A stretch of 64,000 nt of DNA from Nocardioides xinjiangensis (GCF_017916455.1 NZ_JAFMSY010000001.1:1099977-1163976); one strand, 5' to 3'; shown: positions 7,282-16,563, counted from the stretch's first letter. Notes: generated by a model not told the origin, from the sequence alone. Program-made: numbers and translations.

Positions 7282-10200
7282 ATGAGTGGTGCAAGCGGGT
7301 CGGCGCAGGCGTCGTCGAGGAGAGCCGTACGTCCGAGGCGGTCGGCGCAGGCGCCCGGGGGGTGGCGTCGCGCCGTCGTGCTCGCGACCGCCACGGTGCT
7401 GGCCGTGCTGGCCGCGCCGACCGGCGCGTACGCCGACATCGTGTCCAACACCGTCGTCGCGGGCGGCAGCCCGTCGGTCGCGGCGGGCGACACGACGACG
7501 ATCGGCTACACCATCCGGAACCAGAACGAACGCGCCGGCGACCCGCAGGGCAACTGCAATCCCGCCGACAGCACGCCTGCGACCGTGAAGGTCAACGTGC
7601 CCGCGGGTGTCACCGTCGCGCCGGCCAGCCGGACGTTCACCAGCTGTGACACCACGCAGTTCTTCGACTTCACCTCGGCCACGCCGGGGACCTACTCGAT
7701 CTCGGTGTCGGTGACCGACTCCGGCACCGGCACCTACACCACCAGCGGTGCCGCCTTCAGCCTGACCGTCACCAAGCCGGTCGTGGTCAACACCGCCCCC
7801 TCCGTGGCGGTCAAGGGCGTCGCCAACGGCGCCTCCTACGAGCTCGGCAACGTCCCGGCGGCCACCTGCTCGGTGACCGACAAGGAGGACGGCAGCAGCA
7901 GCTTCGACGCCGGTCTGGGCCCCGTCACCGGCGCCCGCGCCGCCGACGGCCTCGGCACCCAGACCGCGTCCTGCAGCTACGACGACGCCGGCGGCCTCAA
8001 CGCGAAGGCATCGGCCACCTACTCCATCGTCGACACCAGCAAGCCGCTGGTGAGCGCCACCGCCCCGGCCCCGACCGAGGCGACCGGTCCGCTCACCCCG
8101 GTCACCTTCGCGGCGAGCGCGTACGACGCGGTCGACGGACCCCGTCCGGTGACCTGCACGGCCGGCGGCGCCGCGTACGCGTCCGGCGACGGCTTCCCCG
8201 TCGGGACGACGACGCTCACCTGCTCGGCGACCGACAAGGCCGGCAACACCGGCGCCGGCGACCCGATCGCCGTCGTCGTGCGGGACACCTCGGCACCCGA
8301 GGTCTTCACCGCGGCCAACAAGGTGGTCGGCAACAACGCCCCGCAGGTGACGTACGACGCCGCGACCGCCACCGACCTGGTCGACGGCACCGTCGCCGCC
8401 ACCTGCACCCCGGCGTCCGGCAGCACCTTCGCGCTGGGCACCACCACCGTCACCTGCACCGCCACCGACAAGGCCGGCAACAAGGGCGTGGGCACGTTCA
8501 CCGTGGAGGTCCAGGACACGACCAAGCCGGTCGTCTCCGTGCCGGCCGACCGCACCGCCGAGGCGACCGGCGCCGCCGGTGCCGCCGTGAGGTGGGACGC
8601 CGCCACCGCGGTGGACGACGTCGACGGTGCTGTCGCCGTCAGCTGCAGCAGCGCGCCGGGCTCGGTCTTCCCGATCGGCACGACCACGGTCACCTGCTCG
8701 GCCGCCGACAAGGCCGGCAACCTCGGCGACAGCTCCTTCACGGTGACCGTCCGGGACACCACCGCCCCGGCTGTCCGGGTGCCGGAGGGCGTCGTCGAGG
8801 AGGCGACCTCCGCCGCCGGCGCCGCCGCGTCCTTCACCACGTCGGCGCACGACGCCGTCGACGGTGCGGTCACCACCACGTGCACCCCGGCCTCCGGGTC
8901 GACCTTCGCCCTCGGCACCACGACGGTCATCTGCTCGGCGACCGACAAGGCCGGCAACTCCGGCAGCGACAGCTTCGGCGTGACGGTGCGCGACACCAGG
9001 GCTCCGGAGGTCAAGGTGCCCGCGGACGTCGTGGCGGAGGCCACCGGTGCCGACGGCGCGGAGGTCGCGTACGGCGACGTCGCCGCCAACGACGTGGTCG
9101 ACGGTCCGATGAACCCCAGCTGCTCCAAGGCCTCGGACACCACGTTCCCGCTCGGGACCACCACGGTCACCTGCACGGCCACCGACGCGGCCAACAACAC
9201 CGGCACCGGCTCGTTCACCGTCAAGGTCGTCGACACCACCGCACCCGAGGTGACCACGTCGGCCAACCTCTCGGTGGGCAACGACTCCCCGACGGGGGCC
9301 AGGGTGACCTACACCGACGCCGGCGCCAAGGACCTCGTGGACGGCAAGGTCTCGGCGACCTGCGACCCGGCGTCGGGCAGCGCGTTCCCGCTCGGGAGCA
9401 CCACCGTGACCTGCACGGCGACCGACAGGGCCGGCAACACCGGCCGTGCGAGCTTCACCGTCGAGGTGCAGGACCGGACCAAGCCGGTCGTCACCGTCCC
9501 GTCCGCCATCGTCAAGGAGGCGACCGGCCCGAGCGGCGCGACCGTCGCCTACATGGGAGTCACCGCCTCCGACGACGTCGACGGTCCGCTCACGGCGTCC
9601 TGCGACAAGGCGTCCGGGACGGTGTTCCCGGTCGGCACGACGAAGGTCACCTGCTCGGCCAAGGACGGGGCCGGCAACGTCGGCGACAACTCGTTCGACG
9701 TCACCGTCGAGGACACGACCGCCCCCAACGTGACGGTCTCCTCCGCGAGGAGCGCCGTGGCGACCTCGGTCAACGGGGCCGTGGTCTCCTACGCCGCCGC
9801 GACCGCGACCGACCTCGTCGACGGCAACGTCGCCGCCGCCTGCGACAAGCCGTCGGGCACCGTGTTCCCGCTCGGCACGACCACGGTCACGTGCACCGCG
9901 AAGGACAAGGCCGGCAACACCGGCACGGAGCGGTTCACCGTCACCGTGACGGCGGCCTGGTCCGGGGTGCTGCAGCCGGTGAACACCGACGGCAGCTCGG
10001 TCTTCAAGCTCGGCAGCACCGTCCCGGTGAAGTTCCAGCTGACCGGCGCGAGCGCGGGCATCACCACCCTGCCCGCCCGGCTCTACCTGCAGCGGCTCGG
10101 GTCCGCCGCGACCGGCACGAGCATCGAGGCGGTCTCCACCTCGAACGCCACCACCGGGAACCTGTTCCGGTACGACGCCACCAGCGGCCAGTACGTCTTC

Positions 10201-10296
10201 AACCTCAGCACGAAGACGCTGTCCTCCGGCTCCTACCAGCTCAGGATCGACATGGGCGACGGCGTGACCCGCACCGTCAACGTCTCGCTCAGGTAG
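7282..10296 (+). CDS. Secreted HYR-repeat protein with C-terminal PxKF domain
   Basis: A 1004-residue exported protein. Residues 1-51 form a signal peptide (twin-Arg-poor, hydrophobic core AVVLATATVLAVLAA, cleavage after GAYA). After an N-terminal beta-rich domain to about 180 and a linking domain to about 250, eight Ig-like HYR repeats of about 80 residues follow, each with VDG..., a Cys pair and GTTTVTCTATDKAGN. The last about 110 residues contain FKLGSTVPVKFQLTG, the PxKF module. ATG at 7282 has GGGGAAGG upstream. HYR proteins are linked to adhesion or cell-surface structure; no sorting motif or C-terminal membrane anchor is present, so it is probably released or loosely attached. A strong stem-loop follows, and a palindromic site pair precedes it. 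Confidence 0.85.
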   Translation: MSGASGSAQASSRRAVRPRRSAQAPGGWRRAVVLATATVLAVLAAPTGAYADIVSNTVVAGGSPSVAAGDTTTIGYTIRNQNERAGDPQGNCNPADSTPATVKVNVPAGVTVAPASRTFTSCDTTQFFDFTSATPGTYSISVSVTDSGTGTYTTSGAAFSLTVTKPVVVNTAPSVAVKGVANGASYELGNVPAATCSVTDKEDGSSSFDAGLGPVTGARAADGLGTQTASCSYDDAGGLNAKASATYSIVDTSKPLVSATAPAPTEATGPLTPVTFAASAYDAVDGPRPVTCTAGGAAYASGDGFPVGTTTLTCSATDKAGNTGAGDPIAVVVRDTSAPEVFTAANKVVGNNAPQVTYDAATATDLVDGTVAATCTPASGSTFALGTTTVTCTATDKAGNKGVGTFTVEVQDTTKPVVSVPADRTAEATGAAGAAVRWDAATAVDDVDGAVAVSCSSAPGSVFPIGTTTVTCSAADKAGNLGDSSFTVTVRDTTAPAVRVPEGVVEEATSAAGAAASFTTSAHDAVDGAVTTTCTPASGSTFALGTTTVICSATDKAGNSGSDSFGVTVRDTRAPEVKVPADVVAEATGADGAEVAYGDVAANDVVDGPMNPSCSKASDTTFPLGTTTVTCTATDAANNTGTGSFTVKVVDTTAPEVTTSANLSVGNDSPTGARVTYTDAGAKDLVDGKVSATCDPASGSAFPLGSTTVTCTATDRAGNTGRASFTVEVQDRTKPVVTVPSAIVKEATGPSGATVAYMGVTASDDVDGPLTASCDKASGTVFPVGTTKVTCSAKDGAGNVGDNSFDVTVEDTTAPNVTVSSARSAVATSVNGAVVSYAAATATDLVDGNVAAACDKPSGTVFPLGTTTVTCTAKDKAGNTGTERFTVTVTAAWSGVLQPVNTDGSSVFKLGSTVPVKFQLTGASAGITTLPARLYLQRLGSAATGTSIEAVSTSNATTGNLFRYDATSGQYVFNLSTKTLSSGSYQLRIDMGDGVTRTVNVSLR

Positions 10297-10319
10297 CCAG
10301 GCACCCGCTCGGACGAAGT

Positions 10320-10350
10320 CGCCCCCAGGCCACGTCGTGGCCTGGGGGCG
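10320..10350 (+). terminator. Strong stem-loop after the HYR gene
   Basis: Perfect 14-bp stem (arms 10320-10333 and 10337-10350, CGCCCCCAGGCCAC and its complement) with a 3-base loop, 23 bases after the stop codon. No T-run follows. Confidence 0.75.
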
Positions 10351-10383
10351 AACGAGCAGCACCGCACAGGGAGGTGGACGGCG

Positions 10384-10677
10384 ATGGACACGGTCCCACC
10401 GTCGGATCGACCCGGGACGTGCCCGACCTGGTGCACCCTCACCCACGGCCGGCACCGGGGCGAGGACGACACCGTGCACGTCAGCGGCTCGCTCGTGGTG
10501 CGCCACACGGTCCTCCGGCTCTGCATGACGGTCGACCCGGGCACCGGCGCGCAGGAAGGGCCCTTCGTGCTCGTGGGCGCGGAGGAGCTCACGCTCCACG
10601 AGGCGGAGGCGCTGATCGACGCACTGACCCAGCTGGTCGACCGGGGCGCCGAGGTCAGCCCTCCCGCAGGAGCCTGA
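10384..10677 (+). CDS. Small DUF6907-like protein
   Basis: A 97-residue soluble protein. The segment CPTWCTLTHGRHRGEDD followed by a C-terminal EELTLHEAEALIDALTQLVD helix resembles the small actinobacterial DUF6907 proteins, which carry a Cys-x3-Cys...His element; function unknown. An AGGGAGG ribosome site stands at about 10369. Its 3' end overlaps the convergent response-regulator gene by 23 bp (10655-10677), so the two transcripts would be antisense at their ends. Confidence 0.6.
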   Translation: MDTVPPSDRPGTCPTWCTLTHGRHRGEDDTVHVSGSLVVRHTVLRLCMTVDPGTGAQEGPFVLVGAEELTLHEAEALIDALTQLVDRGAEVSPPAGA

Positions 10678-11299
10678 AGGCGCTCTCGCGGTCCTTGACC
10701 CGCAGCTTGCGCAGGACGCCGGACACGTGGACGCGCACGGTGGTGGGTGACACGAACAGCCGCTGGGCGACCTCGTCGGTCGACAGCCCCTCCCCGAGCA
10801 GCTCCATCACCTCCCACTCGCGGGCGCTGAGCCGGGCCGACGCCCTCGAGCGGCGGCTGAAGCGCGGCGTGGCCGGCGAGCGGAACTCGTCCATGATCCG
10901 GGCGACCAGCCGCCGCGACATCGCCCCCTCCCCGTCCAGCACGCCACGCAGCGCGTCGACGAGCTGGGTGGGCTCGGTGTCCTTCAGGAGGTAGCCGGAG
11001 GCGCCCGCCCGTAGGGAGTCGAAGAGGTCGTCGTCCTCGCCCGAGGCTGTGAGCATCACCACCGCCGTCCCGGGCAGCGTGCGGGCGATCTCCCGAGCGG
11101 CCGTGATCCCGTTGCCGGGCATGTGCACGTCGAGCAGCGCGACGTCGGGCCGGTGCTCGAGGGCCAGGGCGACCGCCTCCTCGGCGGACGCGCCCTCGCC
11201 GACGACGACGCAGCCGCCGGCCTCGAGGGCCTGCCGTACCCGGGTCCGCATCCGCGCGTGGTCGTCGGCCATCACCACGCTCATCGCACCGTCGCTCAC
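10655..11299 (-). CDS. NarL/FixJ-family response regulator
   Basis: A 214-residue two-component regulator. Receiver domain 7-125 has the acidic pair ADD, phospho-acceptor Asp57 (VALLDVHMPG), Thr84 and Lys106 (YLLKD). The C-terminal LuxR helix-turn-helix spans about 150-214 (LSAREWEVMELLGEGLSTDE, VRVHVSGVLRKL). The GTG at 11297-11299 is chosen because it overlaps the kinase TGA as GTGA and has GAGGTGGACTG just upstream; a longer reading upstream lies inside the kinase gene. It works with the kinase at 11296-12759. Targets are not shown; the convergent HYR gene region with paired palindromes is a candidate by proximity only. Confidence 0.9.
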   Translation of the reverse strand: MSDGAMSVVMADDHARMRTRVRQALEAGGCVVVGEGASAEEAVALALEHRPDVALLDVHMPGNGITAAREIARTLPGTAVVMLTASGEDDDLFDSLRAGASGYLLKDTEPTQLVDALRGVLDGEGAMSRRLVARIMDEFRSPATPRFSRRSRASARLSAREWEVMELLGEGLSTDEVAQRLFVSPTTVRVHVSGVLRKLRVKDRESAFRLLREG

Positions 11300-12759
11300 C
11301 AGTCCACCTCCACCGTCGTCCCCTGTCCCGGCGCCGACTCGAGGACGAACGTCCCCGGCAGCGCCTGCGCCCGAGCGCGCATGCTCGTCAGCCCGTAGCC
11401 CGAGCGCGCGGTCGCGCCCTGCACGTCGAAGCCGCACCCGTCGTCCTTCACCACCAGGCGTCCGCCCGAGGCCGTCGCGTCCAGCGTGACGCGTACGCAC
11501 GAGGCGCCACCGTGACGCAGGGCGTTGCCCACCGCCTCCCGCGTGATGCGGGCGAGGTGGTGCCGCTGGGTCTGGTCGGCACGCACCGAGTCGTCGAGCT
11601 CGACGACGACGCGCGCACCGTGGCGCTCCGCCACGTCGCGCGCGGAGCGGTGGAGGGCGTAGCCCAGCGGCTCGTCGGGGCCGGTGCCGAGGGCGTCCAC
11701 CGCCGCCCTCGCCTCGTCGAGCGCACGGTCACTGGCGTCGAGGATCGACTGCACTGCGGTCTCGCTCTCGGCGTCCTGGGCCTCGTGGATTCGATGGGAC
11801 AGGGTGCGTGCCTCGGACCTGATCCACGCCAGCTCCTGCAGCACGCCGTCGTGCAGCTCCCGCGCCAGGCGACGGCGGTCCTCGACGACCGCGAGGTCCG
11901 CTCGCGCGGCCCAGTACCGCCGGATCTCGCGCGCGGCGCCGACCAACAGGCACGCGTAGCCGCCGGTCCGCAGCAGGTCGCCGGTGTAGAGCCAGCCGGA
12001 GTAGAGCGAGGGGAACACGAGGTAGTTGATCCGCGCGAAGCCGAGCAGCGCGCAGCCGGGCCCCAGCCAGGTCAGCAGCTCCTCCCCGCTCTTCCTCGCC
12101 TGCGCGGTGAAGCGCACGGAGGCGTAGAGGAAGCAGCCCGCGACCAGCGCCTGCGCCGCCACCAGGACGGCGTGGCCCCGGATCGCGGGTCGGTCCGAGA
12201 GGGGGTGGTCGCGCACGGTGACGGCAGTGGGCAGGCTGTCGCGCAGCACCACCACGAGGGCCGCCGCGAGGAGCAGCGCGAGCAGGGGCGTGACCAGGCC
12301 CCACTGCAGCCGCTGCGGCGGCACCGGCCTGTCGCCCACCGACGCCGCCGCGGCGATGAGCAGCGCCGCAGCGGTGCGGAGGGTCACCGGGAGCCAGACG
12401 CCGATGGTGGAGCGTGCCTCGACGGGGAGCAGGTGCACCGACAGCGCCACCCCGAGGCCAACGACGGCCAGGACCACGAGGCCGACGGCCAGCAGGAGGT
12501 CGCGCCAGCGCCGGGTGCGGCGCAACCGGCCGGCGAGGAGGTAGGCGAGCAGCAGCGCCACACAGGCGTCGACCGAGTCCAGCACGAGGTGGAGCTCCGG
12601 GCTGCGGTAGCCGAAGCGGAGGTACGGCGTCCCGAGGATCGCCGCCGTGCACCCCACACCGGCGGCCCAGCCCGCGACCGTGAGCGCGGTCGCGCTCTCG
12701 CGTCCCACGTCACGTGTCTGGAGCCGCCCCACCGGCATGCGGGGACTGTAGGGCGACAT
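11296..12759 (-). CDS. NarL-type sensor histidine kinase
   Basis: A 487-residue membrane sensor kinase. Residues about 25-275 hold seven or eight hydrophobic segments (for example LLLAVGLVVLAVVGLGVAL) without a large extracellular domain, then a HisKA_3 dimerisation helix with His303 in RRRLARELHDGVLQEL, and a HATPase domain with intact boxes: REAVGNALRHGG (N), VKDDGCGFD (G1) and GYGLTSMRARAQ (G2). The signal is probably sensed in or near the membrane. It overlaps the response-regulator gene by GTGA. The start ATG at 12757-12759 has GGAGCGCC upstream; a second ATG at 12738 has no ribosome site. Confidence 0.9.
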   Translation of the reverse strand: MSPYSPRMPVGRLQTRDVGRESATALTVAGWAAGVGCTAAILGTPYLRFGYRSPELHLVLDSVDACVALLLAYLLAGRLRRTRRWRDLLLAVGLVVLAVVGLGVALSVHLLPVEARSTIGVWLPVTLRTAAALLIAAAASVGDRPVPPQRLQWGLVTPLLALLLAAALVVVLRDSLPTAVTVRDHPLSDRPAIRGHAVLVAAQALVAGCFLYASVRFTAQARKSGEELLTWLGPGCALLGFARINYLVFPSLYSGWLYTGDLLRTGGYACLLVGAAREIRRYWAARADLAVVEDRRRLARELHDGVLQELAWIRSEARTLSHRIHEAQDAESETAVQSILDASDRALDEARAAVDALGTGPDEPLGYALHRSARDVAERHGARVVVELDDSVRADQTQRHHLARITREAVGNALRHGGASCVRVTLDATASGGRLVVKDDGCGFDVQGATARSGYGLTSMRARAQALPGTFVLESAPGQGTTVEVDW

Positions 12760-12783
12760 GGCGCTCCGTCACGGCGATCTTGA

Positions 12784-12800
12784 CGAGATCTTCGATCTCG
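12784..12800. promoter_or_regulatory. Palindrome in the divergent kinase/dehydrogenase promoter region
   Basis: Arms CGAGATC and GATCTCG around TTC, adjacent to a TTGACG hexamer at 12780-12785 that could be a -35 element for the dehydrogenase. The rest of 12760-12908 shows no gene. Confidence 0.3.
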
Positions 12801-12908
12801 GTCGACGGTTCCTAGCAGGTCGTCCACCCGTCCGGGCGGGCGGTATGCCCCATCGGCGCCCGGGTACGGGACCGCTTCGACGACCCCGACCGAAGGCGGT
12901 ACAGCGGA

Positions 12909-14096
12909 ATGAAGGCAGTCACCTGGCAAGGCGTCCACGACATGCAGGTCACCGAGGTCCCCGACCCGCGCATCGAGGAGCCGACCGACGCGATCATCAA
13001 GATCACCTCCACCGGCCTCTGCGGCTCCGACCTGCACCTCTACGAGACGCTCGCACCGTTCATGGAGGCGGGCGACGTCGTCGGTCACGAGCCGATGGGC
13101 ATCGTGGAGGAGGTCGGCCCGGACGTCTCGTCGCTCCAGGTGGGCGACCGGGTGGTGGTGCCGTTCAACGTCTCGTGCGGCTCGTGCTTCATGTGCGACC
13201 AGCACCTCTACAGCCAGTGCGAGACCACGCAGAACCGCGAGCACGGCACCGGCGCGAGCTTCTTCGGCTACAGCAAGCTCTACGGCCAGGTGCCGGGCGG
13301 CCAGGCGGAGTACCTGCGCGTCCCCTTCGCTGACTTCCTGCCCGTCAAGGTGCCGCACGAGCACCCCGACGACCGCTTCCTGTTCCTCTCCGACGTCCTG
13401 CCGACGGCCTGGCAGGCGCTGCAGTACGCCGACGTCCCGCCAGGCGGTACCCTGCTCGTCCTCGGCGCCGGTCCGATCGGCGACATGAGCGCCCGCATGG
13501 GCGTCCGTGCCGGTCTCCGCGTCATCTCGGTGGACCGCGTGCCCGAGCGGCTGGCCCGCGTCGAGGCCTTCGGGGCCGAGCCGCTCGACCTCGACGACGC
13601 GATGGACGTGGGCGGCGTGGGCGACGTGGTCCGCGAGTCCACCGGTGGCCGCGGACCCGACGCGGTCATCGACGCCGTCGGCATGGAGGCGCACGGCTCC
13701 CCCGGCGCCCAGGCCGTGCAGAAGTTCGCCGGCATGCTGCCCGACGCGGTCGCGGAGCCGGTCGTCAAGAACGCCGGCCTCGACCGCCTCGCCGCACTGC
13801 ACACCGCCATCGACGCGGTGCGCCGCGGGGGCACGATCTCGATCTCGGGCGTCTACGGCGGCTCGGCCGACCCGATGCCGATGATGCAGCTCTTCGACAA
13901 GCAGGTCCAGCTGCGCATGGGCCAGGCCAACGTGCGCCGGTGGACCGACGAGCTGCTCGCGATGCTGGTCGAGGACGACCCGTTCGGCGTCGACGCGTTC
14001 GCCACCCACCACCTCCCGCTGAGCGAGGCGCCCAGCGCCTACGAGCACTTCCAGAAGAAGGAGGAGGGCATGGTGAAGGTGGTCTTCCAGCCCTGA
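12909..14096 (+). CDS. Zinc-dependent alcohol dehydrogenase (formaldehyde-dehydrogenase-like MDR)
   Basis: A 395-residue medium-chain dehydrogenase/reductase. Catalytic zinc ligands are seen as Cys in TGLCGSDLH, HEPMG (VVGHEPMGIVEEVGP) and a structural-zinc region CGSCFMCDQHLYSQC. The NAD-binding fold has LLVLGAGPIGDMSARMG and ends its second strand with Asp (ISVDRVPERL), pointing to NAD over NADP. The insertion between substrate and coenzyme domains and the long C-terminus resemble the glutathione-independent formaldehyde dehydrogenase-like group. Substrate cannot be fixed from sequence. Convergent with the DUF488 gene after 37 bp; no obvious terminator between them. Confidence 0.86.
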   Translation: MKAVTWQGVHDMQVTEVPDPRIEEPTDAIIKITSTGLCGSDLHLYETLAPFMEAGDVVGHEPMGIVEEVGPDVSSLQVGDRVVVPFNVSCGSCFMCDQHLYSQCETTQNREHGTGASFFGYSKLYGQVPGGQAEYLRVPFADFLPVKVPHEHPDDRFLFLSDVLPTAWQALQYADVPPGGTLLVLGAGPIGDMSARMGVRAGLRVISVDRVPERLARVEAFGAEPLDLDDAMDVGGVGDVVRESTGGRGPDAVIDAVGMEAHGSPGAQAVQKFAGMLPDAVAEPVVKNAGLDRLAALHTAIDAVRRGGTISISGVYGGSADPMPMMQLFDKQVQLRMGQANVRRWTDELLAMLVEDDPFGVDAFATHHLPLSEAPSAYEHFQKKEEGMVKVVFQP

Positions 14097-14133
14097 GCCG
14101 GCGCGGTCCCGGCGCCCGTCCCGTCCATGCCGC

Positions 14134-14673
14134 TCACCCGTCGGCGTCGGCGTCGTAGCGCAGCAGCCCGTCGACGACCCGGGCGCCGGCGGACGGCTCG
14201 TGCGGCGTGGTCCTCCCGGTGTGGGCGAGGTGGGCGACGTCCAGCCCCGCGAGCAGCGCGGCCGCGTCGGCGACGAGCCGGCGGTGGCAGCGCCACCACA
14301 CGCTCTCGCTGCACATGACGACCGTCGTGTCCTGCGCCTCGACGTCCCGCGCCAGGTCCTGCAGGGCCGCGCGGAACTCCGGCGTGCGGGTGTGGGCGGC
14401 ATACGCCCGGAACGCCTCGACCCGCCACCAGCCGTCGGCGTCCTCACCGCCCCTCGGCACCCGCCGCCGGCCGCCGAGGCGCTCGTCCCAGCGGTGGCCG
14501 ATCCCGGCCTGCGGCAGCCACGCGGCCATCGCCTCGCCGCTGACGTCCGGGTTGTGCCGGCTGTTCGGGAAGCGCCGGACGTCGACCAGCAGGTCGGCGC
14601 CGGCACCCGTCAGGAGCTCGGCGAGGGCGTGCCGGTCGAGGGTGCCGTGCCCCACGGTGAGCAGCCGTCCCAT
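14134..14673 (-). CDS. DUF488 family protein
   Basis: A 179-residue cytoplasmic protein of the DUF488 family. Family landmarks are LLTVGHGTLDRHALAELL at the N-terminus, DVRRFPNSRHNPD, and VVMCSESVWWRCHRRLVAD, the conserved Cys-x-Glu...Cys-His-Arg block. Function is unknown for the family. Single gene, convergent with the alcohol dehydrogenase and 49 bp downstream of the DeoR gene on the same strand. Confidence 0.88.
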   Translation of the reverse strand: MGRLLTVGHGTLDRHALAELLTGAGADLLVDVRRFPNSRHNPDVSGEAMAAWLPQAGIGHRWDERLGGRRRVPRGGEDADGWWRVEAFRAYAAHTRTPEFRAALQDLARDVEAQDTTVVMCSESVWWRCHRRLVADAAALLAGLDVAHLAHTGRTTPHEPSAGARVVDGLLRYDADADG

Positions 14674-14722
14674 GCCTGCCTCCTCCCGCTCCCCGCCCCT
14701 CCGTGCTCGGACACCGCCCCGC

Positions 14723-15499
14723 TCACGCGACCACGACCTCCACGCCGCGCTCGCGCAGCTGGGTCACGGCGGCCTGCGGCGCGGCACCGTCGATCACCAC
14801 CGTCCAGCTCGGTCTCACCGGCAGCCAGGCCGGGGCCGGCTGCTCCAGCTTCGACGCGTCGGCGAGGAGCACCACGCGGTCGGCCACCGCGGCCGCCCGC
14901 TCCTTGACCCACGTCTCGTCCACGGTCGGCTCGCCCAGACCCCGCACGGGGTCCACCGCGTCCGCACCGAGGAACGCCACGTCGAAGTGGTAGCGGTCGA
15001 GCGCCAGCGAGGACAGCGGACCCGTCACTCCGTGGCTGAGCGGCTGCACCCGCCCGCCGACGATCACCACGTCCACCCCGCCGGTTCTCGACAGCAGGAG
15101 CGCCGCCTCGAGCCCGCGCGTCACGACCGTCAGCGGGCCCCGGTCCACCAGCAGCTGCGCGAGCGCCAGGCAGGTCGTCCCGGCGTCGACGAACACCGTG
15201 CCCCCCTGGGGCACCAGGTCGGCCGCGGCCGTGGCGATCGCGGACTTCGCGGCGAGGTTGAGGCGCTCGCTCTCGGTGAACGACCGCTCGTGGAAGACGT
15301 CGCGCGCCAGCGCGCCGCCGTACGTCCGGGCGAGCCGCCCGCCGCGCTGCAGCGTGGCGAGGTCGCGGCGGACCGTGGACGCCGAGACGCCGAGCCGCTC
15401 GGACAGCACCTCGACGCTGTCCACCCCCGCGCGCACGAGGTCGACCATCGCGTCGTGGCGCGCCTGCGTCGCGCGTCGGACCCGGGTGTCGCCGGCCAC
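14723..15499 (-). CDS. DeoR-family transcriptional regulator
   Basis: A 258-residue repressor-type protein. N-terminal winged helix 10-65 (VDSVEVLSERLGVSASTVRRD, RTYGGAL) is followed by the DeoR sensor domain with the sugar-phosphate-binding signature FVDAGTTCLAL and VVIVGG, FLGADAVD, which in this family binds phosphorylated sugars. It lies 26 bp after the pdxA2-type gene on the same strand and is most likely the last gene of that operon, acting as its regulator through the palindromes at 19545-19573. Confidence 0.88.
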   Translation of the reverse strand: MAGDTRVRRATQARHDAMVDLVRAGVDSVEVLSERLGVSASTVRRDLATLQRGGRLARTYGGALARDVFHERSFTESERLNLAAKSAIATAAADLVPQGGTVFVDAGTTCLALAQLLVDRGPLTVVTRGLEAALLLSRTGGVDVVIVGGRVQPLSHGVTGPLSSLALDRYHFDVAFLGADAVDPVRGLGEPTVDETWVKERAAAVADRVVLLADASKLEQPAPAWLPVRPSWTVVIDGAAPQAAVTQLRERGVEVVVA

Positions 15500-15525
15500 T
15501 GGTCTCCCACCCCGGCGCCTGGTCC

Positions 15526-16563
15526 TCAGGAGCCGTACGTCGAGCGGATGTTATCGACGTACGGCGCGTAGTCCACCGCCGCCAGGTAGGCCGAGAGCAT
15601 GGTGCCGTGACCGGCCTTCCCGGACCCGGCGATGTCGAAGGCGGTGCCGTGGTCGACCGAGGTCCGCAGGATCGGCAGCCCCACGGTGACCGAGATGGTG
15701 CCGTCGAAGTCGAAGGTCTTGGCGGGGATGTGGCCCTGGTCGTGGTAGTGCGACAGCACGCCGTCGTAGCGGCCGACGAGGCCCTGGTGGAACACCGAGT
15801 CGGCCGGGACCGGCCCAGCGACGTCCAGCCCGGCGGCCCGGGCGTCCTCGACCGCGGGAGCGAGGTGGACGATCTCCTCGTCGCCGAAGGCGCCGTTCTC
15901 GCCGCCGTGGGGGTTGATCGCGGCGATGGCGAGGCGAGGCCGGTCGACGCCGAACACCTCGAGCGCGGTGTGGGCCTTGCGGATCGACTCGCCGACGGAC
16001 TCGCGAGTCACCTGGTCGAGCGCCTGGCGCAGCGAGACGTGGCGGGTGGTGAAGAAGATGCGCAGGTGGTGGCCGCCGGCGGCGTCGTTGCGCACCACGA
16101 ACATCGTGTCCTGCTTGGTCACGCCGGTGAGGGCGCCGAGCATCTCGGTGTGCCCGAGGTGCTCCGAGCCGGCGGCCCAGATCGCCTCCTTGTTGATCGG
16201 ACCGGTGACGATGCCGGCGACCTTGCGGTCCATCGCCGCCTGGGTGGCGACCTCGATCGAGCGCACGGCGGCGAGGCCGGCGCGCTTGTCGACGACACCC
16301 CACTCGGGCACGTCGTCGCCCAGCACGCCGGTGTCGTAGCAGTCGATGACACCCTCGGCCGGCTCGACGTCGAAGTCGTCGACGACGCGCACCTCGACGT
16401 CGAGGCCCATCGCCTGCGCGCCGCGGCGCAGCGCGGCGGGGTCGCCCACGGCCACGCCGTGGTGGTCGGTGGCGCCGGCCTGGTCGACGAGGGTCTTTGC
16501 GGTGATCTCGGGTCCGATGCCCACGGGGTCTCCGAGGGTCAGGGCCAGGACGTGTCGGGGCAT
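15526..16563 (-). CDS. pdxA2: PdxA-family four-carbon sugar-acid phosphate dehydrogenase (PdxA2 type)
   Basis: A 345-residue NAD-dependent dehydrogenase of the PdxA family. Seen: MPRHVLALTLGDPVGIGPE, metal-ligand histidines in GHTEMLGAL, INPHGGENG and SHYHDQGHIPAKT, and TSVDHGTAFDIAG near the end, all PdxA landmarks. In known pathways PdxA2 oxidises D-threonate or erythronate 4-phosphate, and the 3-keto product decarboxylates to dihydroxyacetone phosphate. Its position beside a four-carbon acid kinase and a GntP transporter favours this role over vitamin B6 synthesis. ATG at 16561-16563 has AAGGAG upstream. Same operon as 16657-19462. Confidence 0.88.
   Translation of the reverse strand: MPRHVLALTLGDPVGIGPEITAKTLVDQAGATDHHGVAVGDPAALRRGAQAMGLDVEVRVVDDFDVEPAEGVIDCYDTGVLGDDVPEWGVVDKRAGLAAVRSIEVATQAAMDRKVAGIVTGPINKEAIWAAGSEHLGHTEMLGALTGVTKQDTMFVVRNDAAGGHHLRIFFTTRHVSLRQALDQVTRESVGESIRKAHTALEVFGVDRPRLAIAAINPHGGENGAFGDEEIVHLAPAVEDARAAGLDVAGPVPADSVFHQGLVGRYDGVLSHYHDQGHIPAKTFDFDGTISVTVGLPILRTSVDHGTAFDIAGSGKAGHGTMLSAYLAAVDYAPYVDNIRSTYGS

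Noticed and set aside
8030..9960. CRISPR-like regular repeats
   Set aside because: The periodicity of about 240 bp is from eight protein-coding HYR repeats with diverged DNA, not from short identical repeats with spacers.
6634..10599. Very long open frames on the minus strand opposite the HYR gene and its neighbours
   Set aside because: Composition is Arg/Gly/Asp-rich without family motifs or ribosome site; it mirrors the GC-biased codons of the real plus-strand genes.
12758..13333. Plus-strand frame starting at the kinase start codon
   Set aside because: It overlaps the dehydrogenase gene in another frame, has no motif and is Arg/Pro-rich, as expected from a shadow frame.
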